Source of the DNA: an uncultured Clostridia bacterium
GTDB lineage: Bacteria > Bacillota > Clostridia > Oscillospirales > Ruminococcaceae
Direction: 5' to 3'
Length of the DNA: 64,000 nt
NCBI GenBank assembly: GCA_947631455.1
Contig: CANRLH010000004.1
Span: forward strand, 154,064-218,063
Shown here: piece by piece, positions 16,747 to 25,640 of the stretch
Position numbering within the stretch: the stretch's first letter is position 1
Layout of the letters: each line of letters begins with the position of its first letter
The notes under the pieces: generated by a model
Told to the model about the DNA's origin: nothing
The model's input: the letters and a program-made list of their open reading frames with translations, nothing else
Databases searched by the model: none
Made by a program: the position numbers and the translations under genes

Positions 16747-19041
16747 TTCACACACCTCCTTACTCTTAAATTTTCTCTTTCTGTCTTTTTTACTGCTGTG
16801 GACCTTAAAAAAGTTAAGCCTCAGCGCATTGGTGACAACGCAAAAGCTTGAAAGACTCATTGCTGCCGCACCGAACATCGGACTTAGCTTCCAGCCTAAA
16901 AGCTCTGTAAATGCGCCTGCCGCAAGCGGTATCCCTATGATATTGTAGATAAATGCCCAGAAAAGATTTTCATGGATATTTCTTAAAACCGCACGGCTCA
17001 GCCTGATAGCCGCGGGAACATCGGAAAGCCTGCTTTTCATCAGCACAACGTCTGCGGCATCTATCGCTACATCGGCTCCTGCGCCGATTGCGATTCCTAT
17101 GTCAGCACGTGTCAGAGCCGGTGCATCGTTTATTCCGTCACCGACCATAATGACCTTGCCCTCTTTTCTGAGCCTTCTTACCGCGCTTTCCTTGCCTTTT
17201 GGCAAAACACCCGCTATGACCTCATCAACGCCTGCCTGCTTTCCAACAGCGTTTGCGGTCGTCTCGTTATCGCCTGTAAGCATAATTACCCTTATGCCCA
17301 TATTTTTCATTTGTGAAATTGCGCTTTGGCTGTCGTCCTTTATGGTATCCGCGACCCCTATTATTCCCAGAAGTCTGCCGTTTCTGGCAAAGCACAACGG
17401 CGTTTTTCCGTTTTGGCTAAGATTATCCGCCGCCGATCTCATTCTGTCGGAAAGCTCGGAAACTTCGCTGATATACTTTACGCTTCCTCCGTCAAGCTTG
17501 TCTTTGCCGGCATAAGCGGTCAGACCGTTTCCCGCAAGAGCTTCAAAGCCTGAAACATCAAAGCTTATTGCACCTCTTTGCTCTGCAAATCCAATAACTG
17601 CCTTTGCAAGGGGATGCTCGCTCTGCTTTTCAAGCGAATACGCGTTTTTTATAAGCTCATCTTCGCTTATTCCCTCTTCCGTTACAATGTCAGTCACCTC
17701 AGGCTCGCCGCGTGTTATAGTTCCGGTTTTGTCAAGAACCGCTATCTGAGCCTTGCCGGTCTCTTCAAGAGACACTGCTGTTTTAAACAGTATTCCGTTT
17801 TTTGCGCCCACTCCGCTTCCTACCATAATGGCAACGGGTGTTGCCAGTCCGAGAGCGCATGGGCAGCTTATTACAAGCACAGATATGCCCCTTGCCAGCG
17901 CAACCCCGACCGTTTGCCCTATGATAAGCCAAATCAGAACCGTAACCGCCGCAATGCCAATTACTACCGGAACGAACACTCCGGAAACCTTATCTGCAAC
18001 TTTAGCGATAGGCGCTTTTGTAGCAGCTGCATCGCTAACCATCCGGATAATCTGGGACAGAGTGGTGTCCTCTCCAACCCTTTTGGCTTCACACTTTAAA
18101 AAGCCCGAGGTGTTTATCGTTCCCGCTGACACACTGTCTCCCTGAGTCTTATCCACAGGTATGCTTTCGCCGGTGAGCGCCGATTCGTTTACAGCGCTTA
18201 TTCCCTCTGTTATAACTCCGTCAACCGGAATACTTTCTCCGGGGCGCACAAAAAATACGTCTCCCTTTTTTACCTCTTCAACCGGCACCTCATACTCCTT
18301 GCCGTCACGGAGTACGCTTGCTGTTTTAGGTGCAAGTCTCATAAGCCCCTTAAGCGCATCGGTAGTTTTGCCCTTTGACCTAGCCTCCAGCATTTTGCCA
18401 ACTGTGATAAGCGCAAGAATCATCGCCGCAGATTCAAAATAAAACTCGTGCATATAACCCATAACTGCACTGTGGTCATTGTTAAGCTGGGCTGATGTCA
18501 TCGCAAAAAGCGCATATGTGCTGTAAATAAACGCAGCTGACGCCCCTAACGCCACCAGCGTATCCATATTCGGCGAACGGTTTACAAGCGCTTTAAACCC
18601 GCTTATAAAAAACCGTTGGTTTATGACCAATACTATCGCCGAAAGCAAAAGCTCAATAATTCCCACGGCTATGTGGTTTCCGTCAAAGAAATCAGGCAGC
18701 CACCATCCCCACATACTGTGCCCCATTGAAATATACATAAGCACCGCCAGAAAGCCGACAGACCATATAAGGCGTTTTTTAAGCTTAGGCGTTTCAGTAT
18801 CCGTCAACGGATCGTATGTCTTTTGACTTCTTGCAGCCCCGTCCTTTTCAGCATAAGCGTTATACCCCGCCGCTTTTACTGCATTTATAATACTTTGATC
18901 ATCTGCGCTTCCTTCAACACCCATTGAGTTTGTAAGAAGGCTTACCGAACAAGAAGCTACTCCTTTAACCTTTGAAACCGCTTTTTCAACCCTTGCTACG
19001 CAAGCCGCACAGCTCATTCCCGTTACTGTAAATTTTCTCAT
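16537..19041 (-). CDS. copA: Copper-exporting P1B-type ATPase with HMA domains at both ends
   Basis: 834 residues. The order is: N-terminal heavy-metal-associated domain with CAAC at 11-14, transmembrane region, actuator (LTGES), the copper-specific SCPCALG in the membrane, phosphorylation site DKTGT, and hinge GDGINDAP. Unusually, a second HMA domain with CSHC (777-780) is fused at the C-terminus (766-834) behind a basic linker. The pump exports Cu(I) from the cytoplasm. csoR lies 14 bp upstream, so the pair is a copper-inducible operon controlled from 19380-19408. The C-terminal domain has its own internal start signal (separate entry). Confidence 0.93.
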   Translation of the reverse strand: MRKFTVTGMSCAACVARVEKAVSKVKGVASCSVSLLTNSMGVEGSADDQSIINAVKAAGYNAYAEKDGAARSQKTYDPLTDTETPKLKKRLIWSVGFLAVLMYISMGHSMWGWWLPDFFDGNHIAVGIIELLLSAIVLVINQRFFISGFKALVNRSPNMDTLVALGASAAFIYSTYALFAMTSAQLNNDHSAVMGYMHEFYFESAAMILALITVGKMLEARSKGKTTDALKGLMRLAPKTASVLRDGKEYEVPVEEVKKGDVFFVRPGESIPVDGVITEGISAVNESALTGESIPVDKTQGDSVSAGTINTSGFLKCEAKRVGEDTTLSQIIRMVSDAAATKAPIAKVADKVSGVFVPVVIGIAAVTVLIWLIIGQTVGVALARGISVLVISCPCALGLATPVAIMVGSGVGAKNGILFKTAVSLEETGKAQIAVLDKTGTITRGEPEVTDIVTEEGISEDELIKNAYSLEKQSEHPLAKAVIGFAEQRGAISFDVSGFEALAGNGLTAYAGKDKLDGGSVKYISEVSELSDRMRSAADNLSQNGKTPLCFARNGRLLGIIGVADTIKDDSQSAISQMKNMGIRVIMLTGDNETTANAVGKQAGVDEVIAGVLPKGKESAVRRLRKEGKVIMVGDGINDAPALTRADIGIAIGAGADVAIDAADVVLMKSRLSDVPAAIRLSRAVLRNIHENLFWAFIYNIIGIPLAAGAFTELLGWKLSPMFGAAAMSLSSFCVVTNALRLNFFKVHSSKKDRKRKFKSKEVCEMEKTLVIKGMMCSHCEATVKKALESIDGVSGALVSHEAGTAVVTLDGDVSDEALKKAVEDKDYTVVSIS

Positions 19042-19055
19042 TTCACACCTCTCTG

Positions 19056-19358
19056 CTACTTCATCAGCTTCTGAATAAGCGCCGTAAGTTCGTCAACGAC
19101 CTCAGTCTTGCCGTCCCTGATATCACGCACCACGCACGAATGTATGTGATTTGACAAAAGCTCTCTGTTAAATGCATTCATAGCCGCAGTTACTGCTGCG
19201 GACTGAGTTAAAATATCCGCACAGTAAGCATCATTTTCCACCATTTTTCTTATTCCGCGAATCTGGCCCTCTATCCTGTTAAGCCGGTTTATAAGCCCTT
19301 TATATACCCCTTCAGGACGATCGGTAGTTCTATTTGTATGACAGCATTTCCTGTCCAT
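19056..19358 (-). CDS. csoR: CsoR-family copper-sensing repressor
   Basis: 100 residues, all-helical DUF156 fold. The Cu(I) ligands of CsoR are present in register: Cys46, His71 and Cys75 (YCADILTQ and HIHSC), with RLNRIEGQIRGI as the DNA-facing helix. It represses the copper operon until Cu(I) binds. The start is set at 19358 because AAAGGGGGATATAT precedes it; the frame upstream runs through the promoter and operator. Extra cysteines and a histidine at the very N-terminus (KCCHTN) could add a metal site. Confidence 0.93.
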   Translation of the reverse strand: MDRKCCHTNRTTDRPEGVYKGLINRLNRIEGQIRGIRKMVENDAYCADILTQSAAVTAAMNAFNRELLSNHIHSCVVRDIRDGKTEVVDELTALIQKLMK

Positions 19359-19379
19359 ATATATCCCCCTTTCCTTTGT

Positions 19380-19408
19380 ATTATATACCCCTATGGGGTA
19401 TTTGTCAA
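19380..19408 (-). promoter_or_regulatory. csoR-copA promoter with embedded CsoR operator
   Basis: Minus-strand TTGACA (19408-19403) and TATAAT (19385-19380) with a 17-bp spacer. The spacer is almost exactly the palindrome ATACCCCATAGGGGTAT (19385-19401), which matches the known G-tract-containing CsoR operator. Repressor binding there would cover the space between both promoter elements. Confidence 0.88.
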
Positions 19409-19438
19409 TCCTGTTTACCCGGCGCAACAAAAATTTAC

Positions 19439-19467
19439 TTGATAACAGAAAGGATACATGTTACAAT
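19439..19467 (+). promoter_or_regulatory. Sigma-A promoter of the MATE exporter
   Basis: TTGATA (19439-19444), 17-bp spacer, TACAAT (19462-19467), about 32 bp before the start codon and divergent from csoR. Confidence 0.65.
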
Positions 19468-19498
19468 ATACATAATTCAGTTTTACGGGGAAATCAAA

Positions 19499-20842
19499 AT
19501 GGATACATACACAAAAAACATGACCGTAGGAAGCGAGCTTTCTCACATACTGCGCTTTGCATTGCCGCTTCTTTTGGGAAATCTGTTTCAGCAGATCTAT
19601 AATATAGTTGACTCTGTAATAGTAGGAAAAGTTTTAGGAAAAGACGCACTTGCCGCTGTTGGCGCAACGGGTTCTATAACATTTTTGTTTTACACTCTCT
19701 GCATAGGCCTTTCTATCGGCGCCGGAGTCCTTATATCTCAAAGTTTCGGCGCGCGAAGAGAAAAAGAAGTAAGATCTTATATATCAAACTCTGCATATGT
19801 TTTGATCTTGTTCGGACTCGTGCTAAGCCTAGTTTCGGCAATCTCTGCCGAATCGCTTTTAAAACTTCTGGGCACCCCGAAAAGTATACTTCCCGACGCG
19901 ACAAGCTATATGCGCATTGCCTGTGCGGGAACTGTCTGTGTTGCGGCATACAACTGGATAAACTCAGTTATGCGGTCTCTCGGAGATTCAAAAACTCCTC
20001 TTGTGTTTCTTATAATAGCAAGTCTTTTAAACGCGGCACTCGACCTTTTATTTGTTGTGGCGTTTGATTCCGGAGTTTCAGGCGCTGCGTGGGCAACGGT
20101 CACCGCTCAGGCAATTTCGGCAATCGGTTGCATATTATTTTCATATATAAAAAACGAATACTTTAAGCTGTCAAAGGACGAACTAAAACCAAATCGCAGA
20201 CTTATTGCAAAATGTATAACCACAGGTGTGCCGATCGCCTTACAAAACGCACTGATATCCGTCTCAATGGTATTTTTACAAAGAGCGGCAAATACCTTCG
20301 GTGAAACAGTGATGGCGGCTTATACAGTTACAATGCGCGTTGAACAGCTTATTCAGCAGCCGTTCCAGTCGCTTAACGCAGCAGTCTCTACCTTTACCGG
20401 GCAAAACACCGGCGCTGATAAGCCCCTCAGAGTTACTAAGGGATACAGGCAAAGCCTTAAAACAAGTACGATTTTCGCATTGTTTATGCTTATTATGTTT
20501 ATGCTGTTTTCAAATGCGATAGTCAGGCTTTTCGTAAACGACGCAGAGGTTATAAGAATAGGCTCCTCGGCGCTTAAGGTTTCTGCTTGTTTTTACATTT
20601 TTCTCGGTTTTATTCACACTACAAGAGGTCTTTTAAACGGCGCGGGAGATGTGGGCTTTGCACTTATAAACGGAGTTGCTGAGTTTGTGGGAAGAGTAGG
20701 ATTTTCAACCCTGCTTTTGCTTATTCCGTTTGTGGGGATCTGGGCGGTATGGGGAACCACCTGCCTTACGTGGGTTCTCACCGCTTTTATGAGCTTTCTG
20801 CGCTATACAGGCGGCAAATGGAAAGATAAAAAGCTTGTATAA
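19499..20842 (+). CDS. MATE-family multidrug efflux transporter
   Basis: 447 residues with about 12 membrane segments. FALPLLLGNLFQQIYNIVDSVIVG at the N-terminus is typical of the NorM/DinF-like MATE group, with a second half beginning around GVPIALQNALISV. It exchanges cationic compounds for Na+ or H+. The start at 19499 has ACGGGGAAATCAAA upstream; the open frame back to 19334 covers the csoR promoter and is not coding. It is divergent from csoR, 130 bp apart, and could respond to the same region, but no separate operator is seen. Confidence 0.88.
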   Translation: MDTYTKNMTVGSELSHILRFALPLLLGNLFQQIYNIVDSVIVGKVLGKDALAAVGATGSITFLFYTLCIGLSIGAGVLISQSFGARREKEVRSYISNSAYVLILFGLVLSLVSAISAESLLKLLGTPKSILPDATSYMRIACAGTVCVAAYNWINSVMRSLGDSKTPLVFLIIASLLNAALDLLFVVAFDSGVSGAAWATVTAQAISAIGCILFSYIKNEYFKLSKDELKPNRRLIAKCITTGVPIALQNALISVSMVFLQRAANTFGETVMAAYTVTMRVEQLIQQPFQSLNAAVSTFTGQNTGADKPLRVTKGYRQSLKTSTIFALFMLIMFMLFSNAIVRLFVNDAEVIRIGSSALKVSACFYIFLGFIHTTRGLLNGAGDVGFALINGVAEFVGRVGFSTLLLLIPFVGIWAVWGTTCLTWVLTAFMSFLRYTGGKWKDKKLV

Positions 20843-20898
20843 ATGCATAAATAATACTGAAGACCTCAATAACCTTTTGCGGTATTTTATCTTACAAA

Positions 20899-20935
20899 AA
20901 ATGTCCTGAAGCCATTTAGCTTCAGGACATTTCAG
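20899..20935. terminator. Bidirectional terminator between MATE and the dockerin protein
   Basis: AAATGTCCTGAAGC pairs with GCTTCAGGACATTT around a short loop; both genes converge on it. Confidence 0.9.
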
Positions 20936-20964
20936 TTTAATTTAATCGCTCAGCTTTCTATGCT

Positions 20965-23900
20965 TTATTGCCAGAGCTTATTTGTTCCCTGAACATCTGC
21001 ATTTATCAAAGCGCAGTCAAGAGTTGTTATATCATCGTCAGTGTTTACATTTGCAACATCGAAATCATATCCGACAAGTGCTCTGGTTTGTCTTGCATGT
21101 GCATTTGCCAGAGCTACGTCAGCAGTTGTAAGCTCTCCGTCGCCATTTACATCACCGTAAAGCTTAAGCTCAGCGTCAAGCGTCAATATGTCATCTACTA
21201 TTGCTATGTCATAACTTCTCGGCGCACAGTGCTTCTTTGCAAAAGTTACTGTATAATGACCGGAGTTAAGAGTCGGAATCGAATATGTTCCGTCTTCTGC
21301 CGTTCCCTCATACACGATCTGACCGCCTGCCGTTATTGTAATTTCAACGGGTTCGCTCTTATCGTCACCGTTTATGCTTATCTCGCCCACTATTGATGAT
21401 TTTATTGAACCTGCAGGAATTATAATCTCTTCCGCTGTCAATTCAACAGTTCCTTCCGCATCTGCAAACAGTTTTGAACATTCATCGCATATATAGTGCT
21501 CAATATATCCGTCCTCATCGTCAGTCGGAGCTTTGTATTCTACCAAAGTGAGTTTATGCGAAGCAATGTCAGTTGCCTCAGTTACACGGCTTATTTCTTC
21601 CTTGCACACCGTACAGTAAACAACTGAATCATACGAACCGCTTGCAGTGCATGTTGCCGCCTTTTCGTTTTCGATAACAGCCTCACCCGGAGTATGTCCC
21701 AGCGGGCTGATAGTCTGGCTATCCTTGGTAGCATCACACTTTTTACAGTGAATTGACTCGCTGCCCTCCTGAGTACAGGTCGGCGCTTTATCGACAATAT
21801 AATCTGTATCCCATTCGTGACCGGTTGCACTAACATTTCTTGTCTCTGAGTATCCGCATACTGTGCAGGTGCGTCTTTCGCCGCCTTCTCCCTCGCAACT
21901 TGAAGATTCAACAGGCTCCCATTCACTAAAGCTGTGTCCGCTTGTAGGAACATTAACTGTAACGCGCTGTACTTCCGCCTCGCATACTGTACAATATACG
22001 ACCAGATCGTAAGAACCGTCAGCCTCACAGGTAGCAGGATGCTCGTTTGTCCTTACCTCAGTACCCGGAGTGTGCGGGATAGGATCAGTCGCTACGGTAG
22101 TTCGGCTGATCTGAGAGTCGCAGGTTTCGCAATATACGACCTCATCATAAGATCCATGTGACGTACAGGTCGCCGGTCTTACATTTTCAGTTACCGCCTC
22201 TTCTGGTTTGTGTCCTGTAGCAGCTATTGTTTTGCTGCTTCCTTCCTGTATAGCTCCGCAGTCAGCACAGTGAATCGATTCGCTTCCCTCATCTGTACAG
22301 GTTGGTGCTTTGTCTATTGTATATTCAGATTTCCAGTTATGGCCTGCGGGGTTAACGTTTCTCTGCTCAATTAAACCGCAGTTATCACAGGTGCGCTGTT
22401 CGCCGCCATCACCCGGACAATCAGGAGAAGTGAACTTTTCCCAAGGACCAAAGCTGTGTCCGTGAGCCGGATCAACGACCGTATGGCGCTCAAGCTCTGC
22501 ACCGCACATCGTGCAGCTTACAACCTCGTCATGTCTGCCGTCGTCGTCACAGGTAGGCAAAACTACGCTGTTATTATCCTTTACTCTTTCACCCGGTATG
22601 TGTTCGATAGGATCAGTGGTAATGTGTGTGCGGCTCAATTCAGTTCCGCATACCGTACACGAAACAACGCTGTCATATGAACCGCCTGCCGTACAGGTTG
22701 CCGCAACCTCTTTCGCCTTTACAGCAGCTCCTTTCGTGTGCTCGGTCTTAGGAAGTACCTTGCTGTCCTTTACGGCTGCACAGTCCTTACAGTGAACGGA
22801 CTGACTTCCTTCTCTGGCACAGTTAGGTTCTCTGTCAACGGTCGGAGTATCCTCCCAGTCATGTCCGTCATTTTCGTAATACTCCACCTCTGTAAATTTA
22901 CAGCGTAAGCATTGACGTTTTCTGCCGCCGTCACCCGGACAATCAGGAGAAGTAAACTCCTCCCAACCTTTTAAGAACAAATGACCGGTAGCTGTGGTTT
23001 TTTCTGTTTTTCTGTACATCTGCACTCCGCATAGCTTACAATATCCTACTATATCATAAGAGCCGTCTTCCGTACAGGTATTATTTATCTCGTTTTCAGT
23101 TCTTACTTCACCCAGACTGTGGCTTGGATTGACTGTTACGTTATAAGTTGTAGTGTTGCCTGCCTTATCATAAGCGACAACTGTTTTATGTGAATTATTC
23201 GTTGTAGATGCTAGTGTAAATGTTCCGCTACTTGAAATTGAAGCCTCACGAGTACCGTTTACTGAAACATACGAGAAGTTTGCGTCGCTAACAGTTACCG
23301 TCTGACTTTTACAATAAGCTTTACCATCCTCTATTCCGCTTATTACAGGCGGCGTCATATCAATAATTATACCGCTTGAGCTTACATATTCAACATTATC
23401 AGTACCTTCAGTAAGCTTGGCATAAATTATGCACTTGCCCTCTTCTGTTATCTCAAAGGTGTGACCCAGCTGATAATCCTTCCACTCAACAGTATCCAGA
23501 TCTTTCTCTGCAATAGGTGTTTGGCTTATATAATATTTTACGGTAACATTATCCTTTTCTACCTCAGTGCTCTTATAAGTGATTGAAACATCCTGAGCAG
23601 ATTTGAAATATGTGTTAAAGGTGATGTCTTCGCTAAAGCTTCCCCAAACATTCTTATCACCGATTTTTATCTCACCGCCAATTGGATTGTCGCTCTCAAA
23701 GTTAGCGTAGTATTCACGGTTGCCGGTGCTTCCCTTTTTAATAATAACATTTGTGTTGGTGTTGCCGGTAAGTCCTGTTCCGCTCCATCCGATAAACTTA
23801 TATCCAGCTCTTTTCGGATTTTTAAGTGTTATATCCTCAGATTCAATATTATACTCTGTCGGATTAGACTCTTCGTTAGAATATGTTCCGTTATTTAAAT

Positions 23901-25272
23901 TATACTTGATCGTATACTGTATAGGCGTGCCCTTTCCATAAGCATTTGTATCCTCGGTTATAGACTTTGAAGTAGGATCAAACTTTTGAGTGCAGCCTTC
24001 ATCAGAAAACCATCCGGCAAACTCATATCCCGTAGAAAGAGACGGATTATTAGGCATATTCGGATAATCGCCCTTGTTTGCATACGCTCCGCCGTAAACC
24101 GTGTCCTTGTCAGGGAAATACAAAGTTACTCTGTATACCTTGTCCTTATCACTATTTTCTTTGGTCGCAAACATAGGATACATATCAGCATTAGCCAACT
24201 CATCGCCGTCAGCCTTTATATTCTGTACCCAGACCGTGTCTTCCTTGTGAGCGTCCTGAAGCAGCCAAGCTACTTCACCATCAGCAAACTGAGTCAAAGA
24301 CTTAACTTCTGCCTTGCCCTTTTCGTCTTTTCCGTTGATTCCGCCGCCTCTGCCTTCATCAACAGATCCTTCAAGGTAATAGCAATTTTCGATTGTCGAA
24401 TCATCTGAAGCAACGCCTGAAATTCCTCCGTCGCCGCGTGAGACAGCATTTACGCTTCCGACACAATAACAGTTTTTGAGCGTACCGGAGTTATATCCGA
24501 TGATTCCTCCAACAGAATTCTGACCGTTGACAGTGCCCCCGTTGATACAGTCAGAAACTTCACTGTCGGAAGAGTTTAATCCTGCAATACCTCCAAGTGA
24601 AGTAGCGCCGGAAATCGCCGCTTTATTTATACAGTGAATTATCTTTCCATTTGTTGAATTTACTCCGACAATTCCTCCTGCACCAAACAGGCCAAATAAA
24701 GTACCCATGTATGTACAATTATCAATAGTGCCGGTGTTGTAAGCCGCTATACCACCGATAAACCAACCTTTACCAAGGTTTCCGTGAAGGGTAAGATTCT
24801 TGATAGTTCCTTTATTTGTAGCAAATAAGCCGTAATAATCACGTCCGCTTACGCTGTTGTTGACGAATCCCTCTATTGTGTGACCGTTACCGTCAAAGGT
24901 ACCAGTGAATGCATTTGCATCTGAGTTTCCACCGATATACTTCCATGGTGTCTGATCTGAGCTTTTCAAATCAAAATCACCGGTAAGCTTTGCGCAAGCA
25001 CTGACATGCTTTTGACCGTTTTCATCATCAGCACTATTCAAGCTTCCGTTGACATAGCCCGCAAACCACCACATTTCTTCCGCGCTGTCGATCTCAAAAG
25101 GTTTTTCACTTGAACCGTCACCCGCATCTGGCTTTACTGCTGTCACAGCCCGTGTCGAGGCATCGTCTGCTGCAACTGTTTTAGCCAACATTTGAGGAGC
25201 AGACGCAAGCATGGCTGTGAGAGCCACCACCGCTGCGGTAAGGCTAGTTGCAAGTCGCTTAAGTTTAGTCAT
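20965..25272 (-). CDS. Giant secreted multi-repeat protein with C-terminal type I dockerin
   Basis: 1435 residues. Signal peptide about 1-34; GLUG-type repeats about 120-310 (GGIVGVNSTNGKIIHC, GGIIGYNSGTLKNCYC); two InlB/Listeria-Bacteroides repeats about 384-440 and 451-524 (YEFAGWF, YKFIGWSG); Ig-like segments about 530-720; three tandem copies of a Cys-rich unit of about 175 residues (from about 760, 936 and 1112) with many CxxC pairs; a carboxypeptidase-regulatory-like fold about 1305-1370; and a dockerin (GDVNGDGELTTADVALAN and DVANVNTDDDITTLDCALIN calcium loops) at the end. The dockerin implies docking to a cohesin scaffold, as in ruminococcal cellulosomes or amylosomes. No catalytic domain is visible. 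Start supported by AAAAAGGAGGAAAATTT. Confidence 0.85.
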   Translation of the reverse strand: MTKLKRLATSLTAAVVALTAMLASAPQMLAKTVAADDASTRAVTAVKPDAGDGSSEKPFEIDSAEEMWWFAGYVNGSLNSADDENGQKHVSACAKLTGDFDLKSSDQTPWKYIGGNSDANAFTGTFDGNGHTIEGFVNNSVSGRDYYGLFATNKGTIKNLTLHGNLGKGWFIGGIAAYNTGTIDNCTYMGTLFGLFGAGGIVGVNSTNGKIIHCINKAAISGATSLGGIAGLNSSDSEVSDCINGGTVNGQNSVGGIIGYNSGTLKNCYCVGSVNAVSRGDGGISGVASDDSTIENCYYLEGSVDEGRGGGINGKDEKGKAEVKSLTQFADGEVAWLLQDAHKEDTVWVQNIKADGDELANADMYPMFATKENSDKDKVYRVTLYFPDKDTVYGGAYANKGDYPNMPNNPSLSTGYEFAGWFSDEGCTQKFDPTSKSITEDTNAYGKGTPIQYTIKYNLNNGTYSNEESNPTEYNIESEDITLKNPKRAGYKFIGWSGTGLTGNTNTNVIIKKGSTGNREYYANFESDNPIGGEIKIGDKNVWGSFSEDITFNTYFKSAQDVSITYKSTEVEKDNVTVKYYISQTPIAEKDLDTVEWKDYQLGHTFEITEEGKCIIYAKLTEGTDNVEYVSSSGIIIDMTPPVISGIEDGKAYCKSQTVTVSDANFSYVSVNGTREASISSSGTFTLASTTNNSHKTVVAYDKAGNTTTYNVTVNPSHSLGEVRTENEINNTCTEDGSYDIVGYCKLCGVQMYRKTEKTTATGHLFLKGWEEFTSPDCPGDGGRKRQCLRCKFTEVEYYENDGHDWEDTPTVDREPNCAREGSQSVHCKDCAAVKDSKVLPKTEHTKGAAVKAKEVAATCTAGGSYDSVVSCTVCGTELSRTHITTDPIEHIPGERVKDNNSVVLPTCDDDGRHDEVVSCTMCGAELERHTVVDPAHGHSFGPWEKFTSPDCPGDGGEQRTCDNCGLIEQRNVNPAGHNWKSEYTIDKAPTCTDEGSESIHCADCGAIQEGSSKTIAATGHKPEEAVTENVRPATCTSHGSYDEVVYCETCDSQISRTTVATDPIPHTPGTEVRTNEHPATCEADGSYDLVVYCTVCEAEVQRVTVNVPTSGHSFSEWEPVESSSCEGEGGERRTCTVCGYSETRNVSATGHEWDTDYIVDKAPTCTQEGSESIHCKKCDATKDSQTISPLGHTPGEAVIENEKAATCTASGSYDSVVYCTVCKEEISRVTEATDIASHKLTLVEYKAPTDDEDGYIEHYICDECSKLFADAEGTVELTAEEIIIPAGSIKSSIVGEISINGDDKSEPVEITITAGGQIVYEGTAEDGTYSIPTLNSGHYTVTFAKKHCAPRSYDIAIVDDILTLDAELKLYGDVNGDGELTTADVALANAHARQTRALVGYDFDVANVNTDDDITTLDCALINADVQGTNKLWQ
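21440..22995 (-). repeat. Three tandem about 525-bp repeats encoding Cys-rich units
   Basis: Within the dockerin gene, units starting near 22990, 22463 and 21938 each encode a GHxFxxWE...C.G.GG..R.C..C opening, then GHxW, C..EGS.S.HC..C.A and two C....GSYD.VV.C..C blocks. DNA identity is imperfect, so they are diverged coding repeats and not a recent duplication. Confidence 0.75.
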
Positions 25273-25364
25273 AAATTTTCCTCCTTTTTATATTTTTAAT
25301 CACACTTAACTGCATAATTTGCTGAAAAGTATGAGTAAATACTTATCAGACTATCCTTATGCTC

Positions 25365-25393
25365 ATTATAATATAATAAATATTTAATGTCAA
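25365..25393 (-). promoter_or_regulatory. Consensus promoter of the dockerin protein gene
   Basis: Minus-strand TTGACA (25393-25388), 17-bp AT-rich spacer, TATAAT (25370-25365): full consensus, suggesting strong expression. Confidence 0.8.
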
Positions 25394-25504
25394 TCTGATT
25401 TACGAATTTTCAACATTTTCTATAATAATTTCAAAAGTTTAACTATATTATTTTTTTATCTTAGTCGAATCGTGTCGTTTTTTATCTTTTTGCTCATTAA
25501 ATGA

Positions 25505-25547
25505 AAATACAAAAATGGGCTTGTCATGTTACTTGCATGGCAAACCC
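25505..25547 (-). terminator. Terminator of the pilus operon
   Basis: GGGCTTGTCATG (25517-25528) pairs with CATGGCAAACCC with one mismatch; on the minus strand ATTTTTGTATTTTC follows. It is about 95 bp past the pilT stop. Confidence 0.7.
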
Positions 25548-25640
25548 AAGCTAAGGCTTATACATAAAATTAAAGGAAATTATATTCCCATTACGGTTTA
25601 AAAGACAAAATCCGATGTCTTATAAGCCTAGACAGCTTAA

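Larger units (their letters stand above)
25273..25640. other. 368-bp intergenic region between the dockerin and pilus loci
   Basis: AT-rich. It holds the promoter of the dockerin gene (25365-25393) with an 85-95 nt untranslated leader, and the terminator of the pilus operon (25505-25547). I find no ORF or structured RNA in the remaining bases. Confidence 0.6.

Noticed and set aside
21440..22995. CRISPR-like or recent tandem duplication
   Set aside because: The repeats are about 525 bp, diverged, in frame and encode protein modules; no short regular repeats with unique spacers occur in the window.
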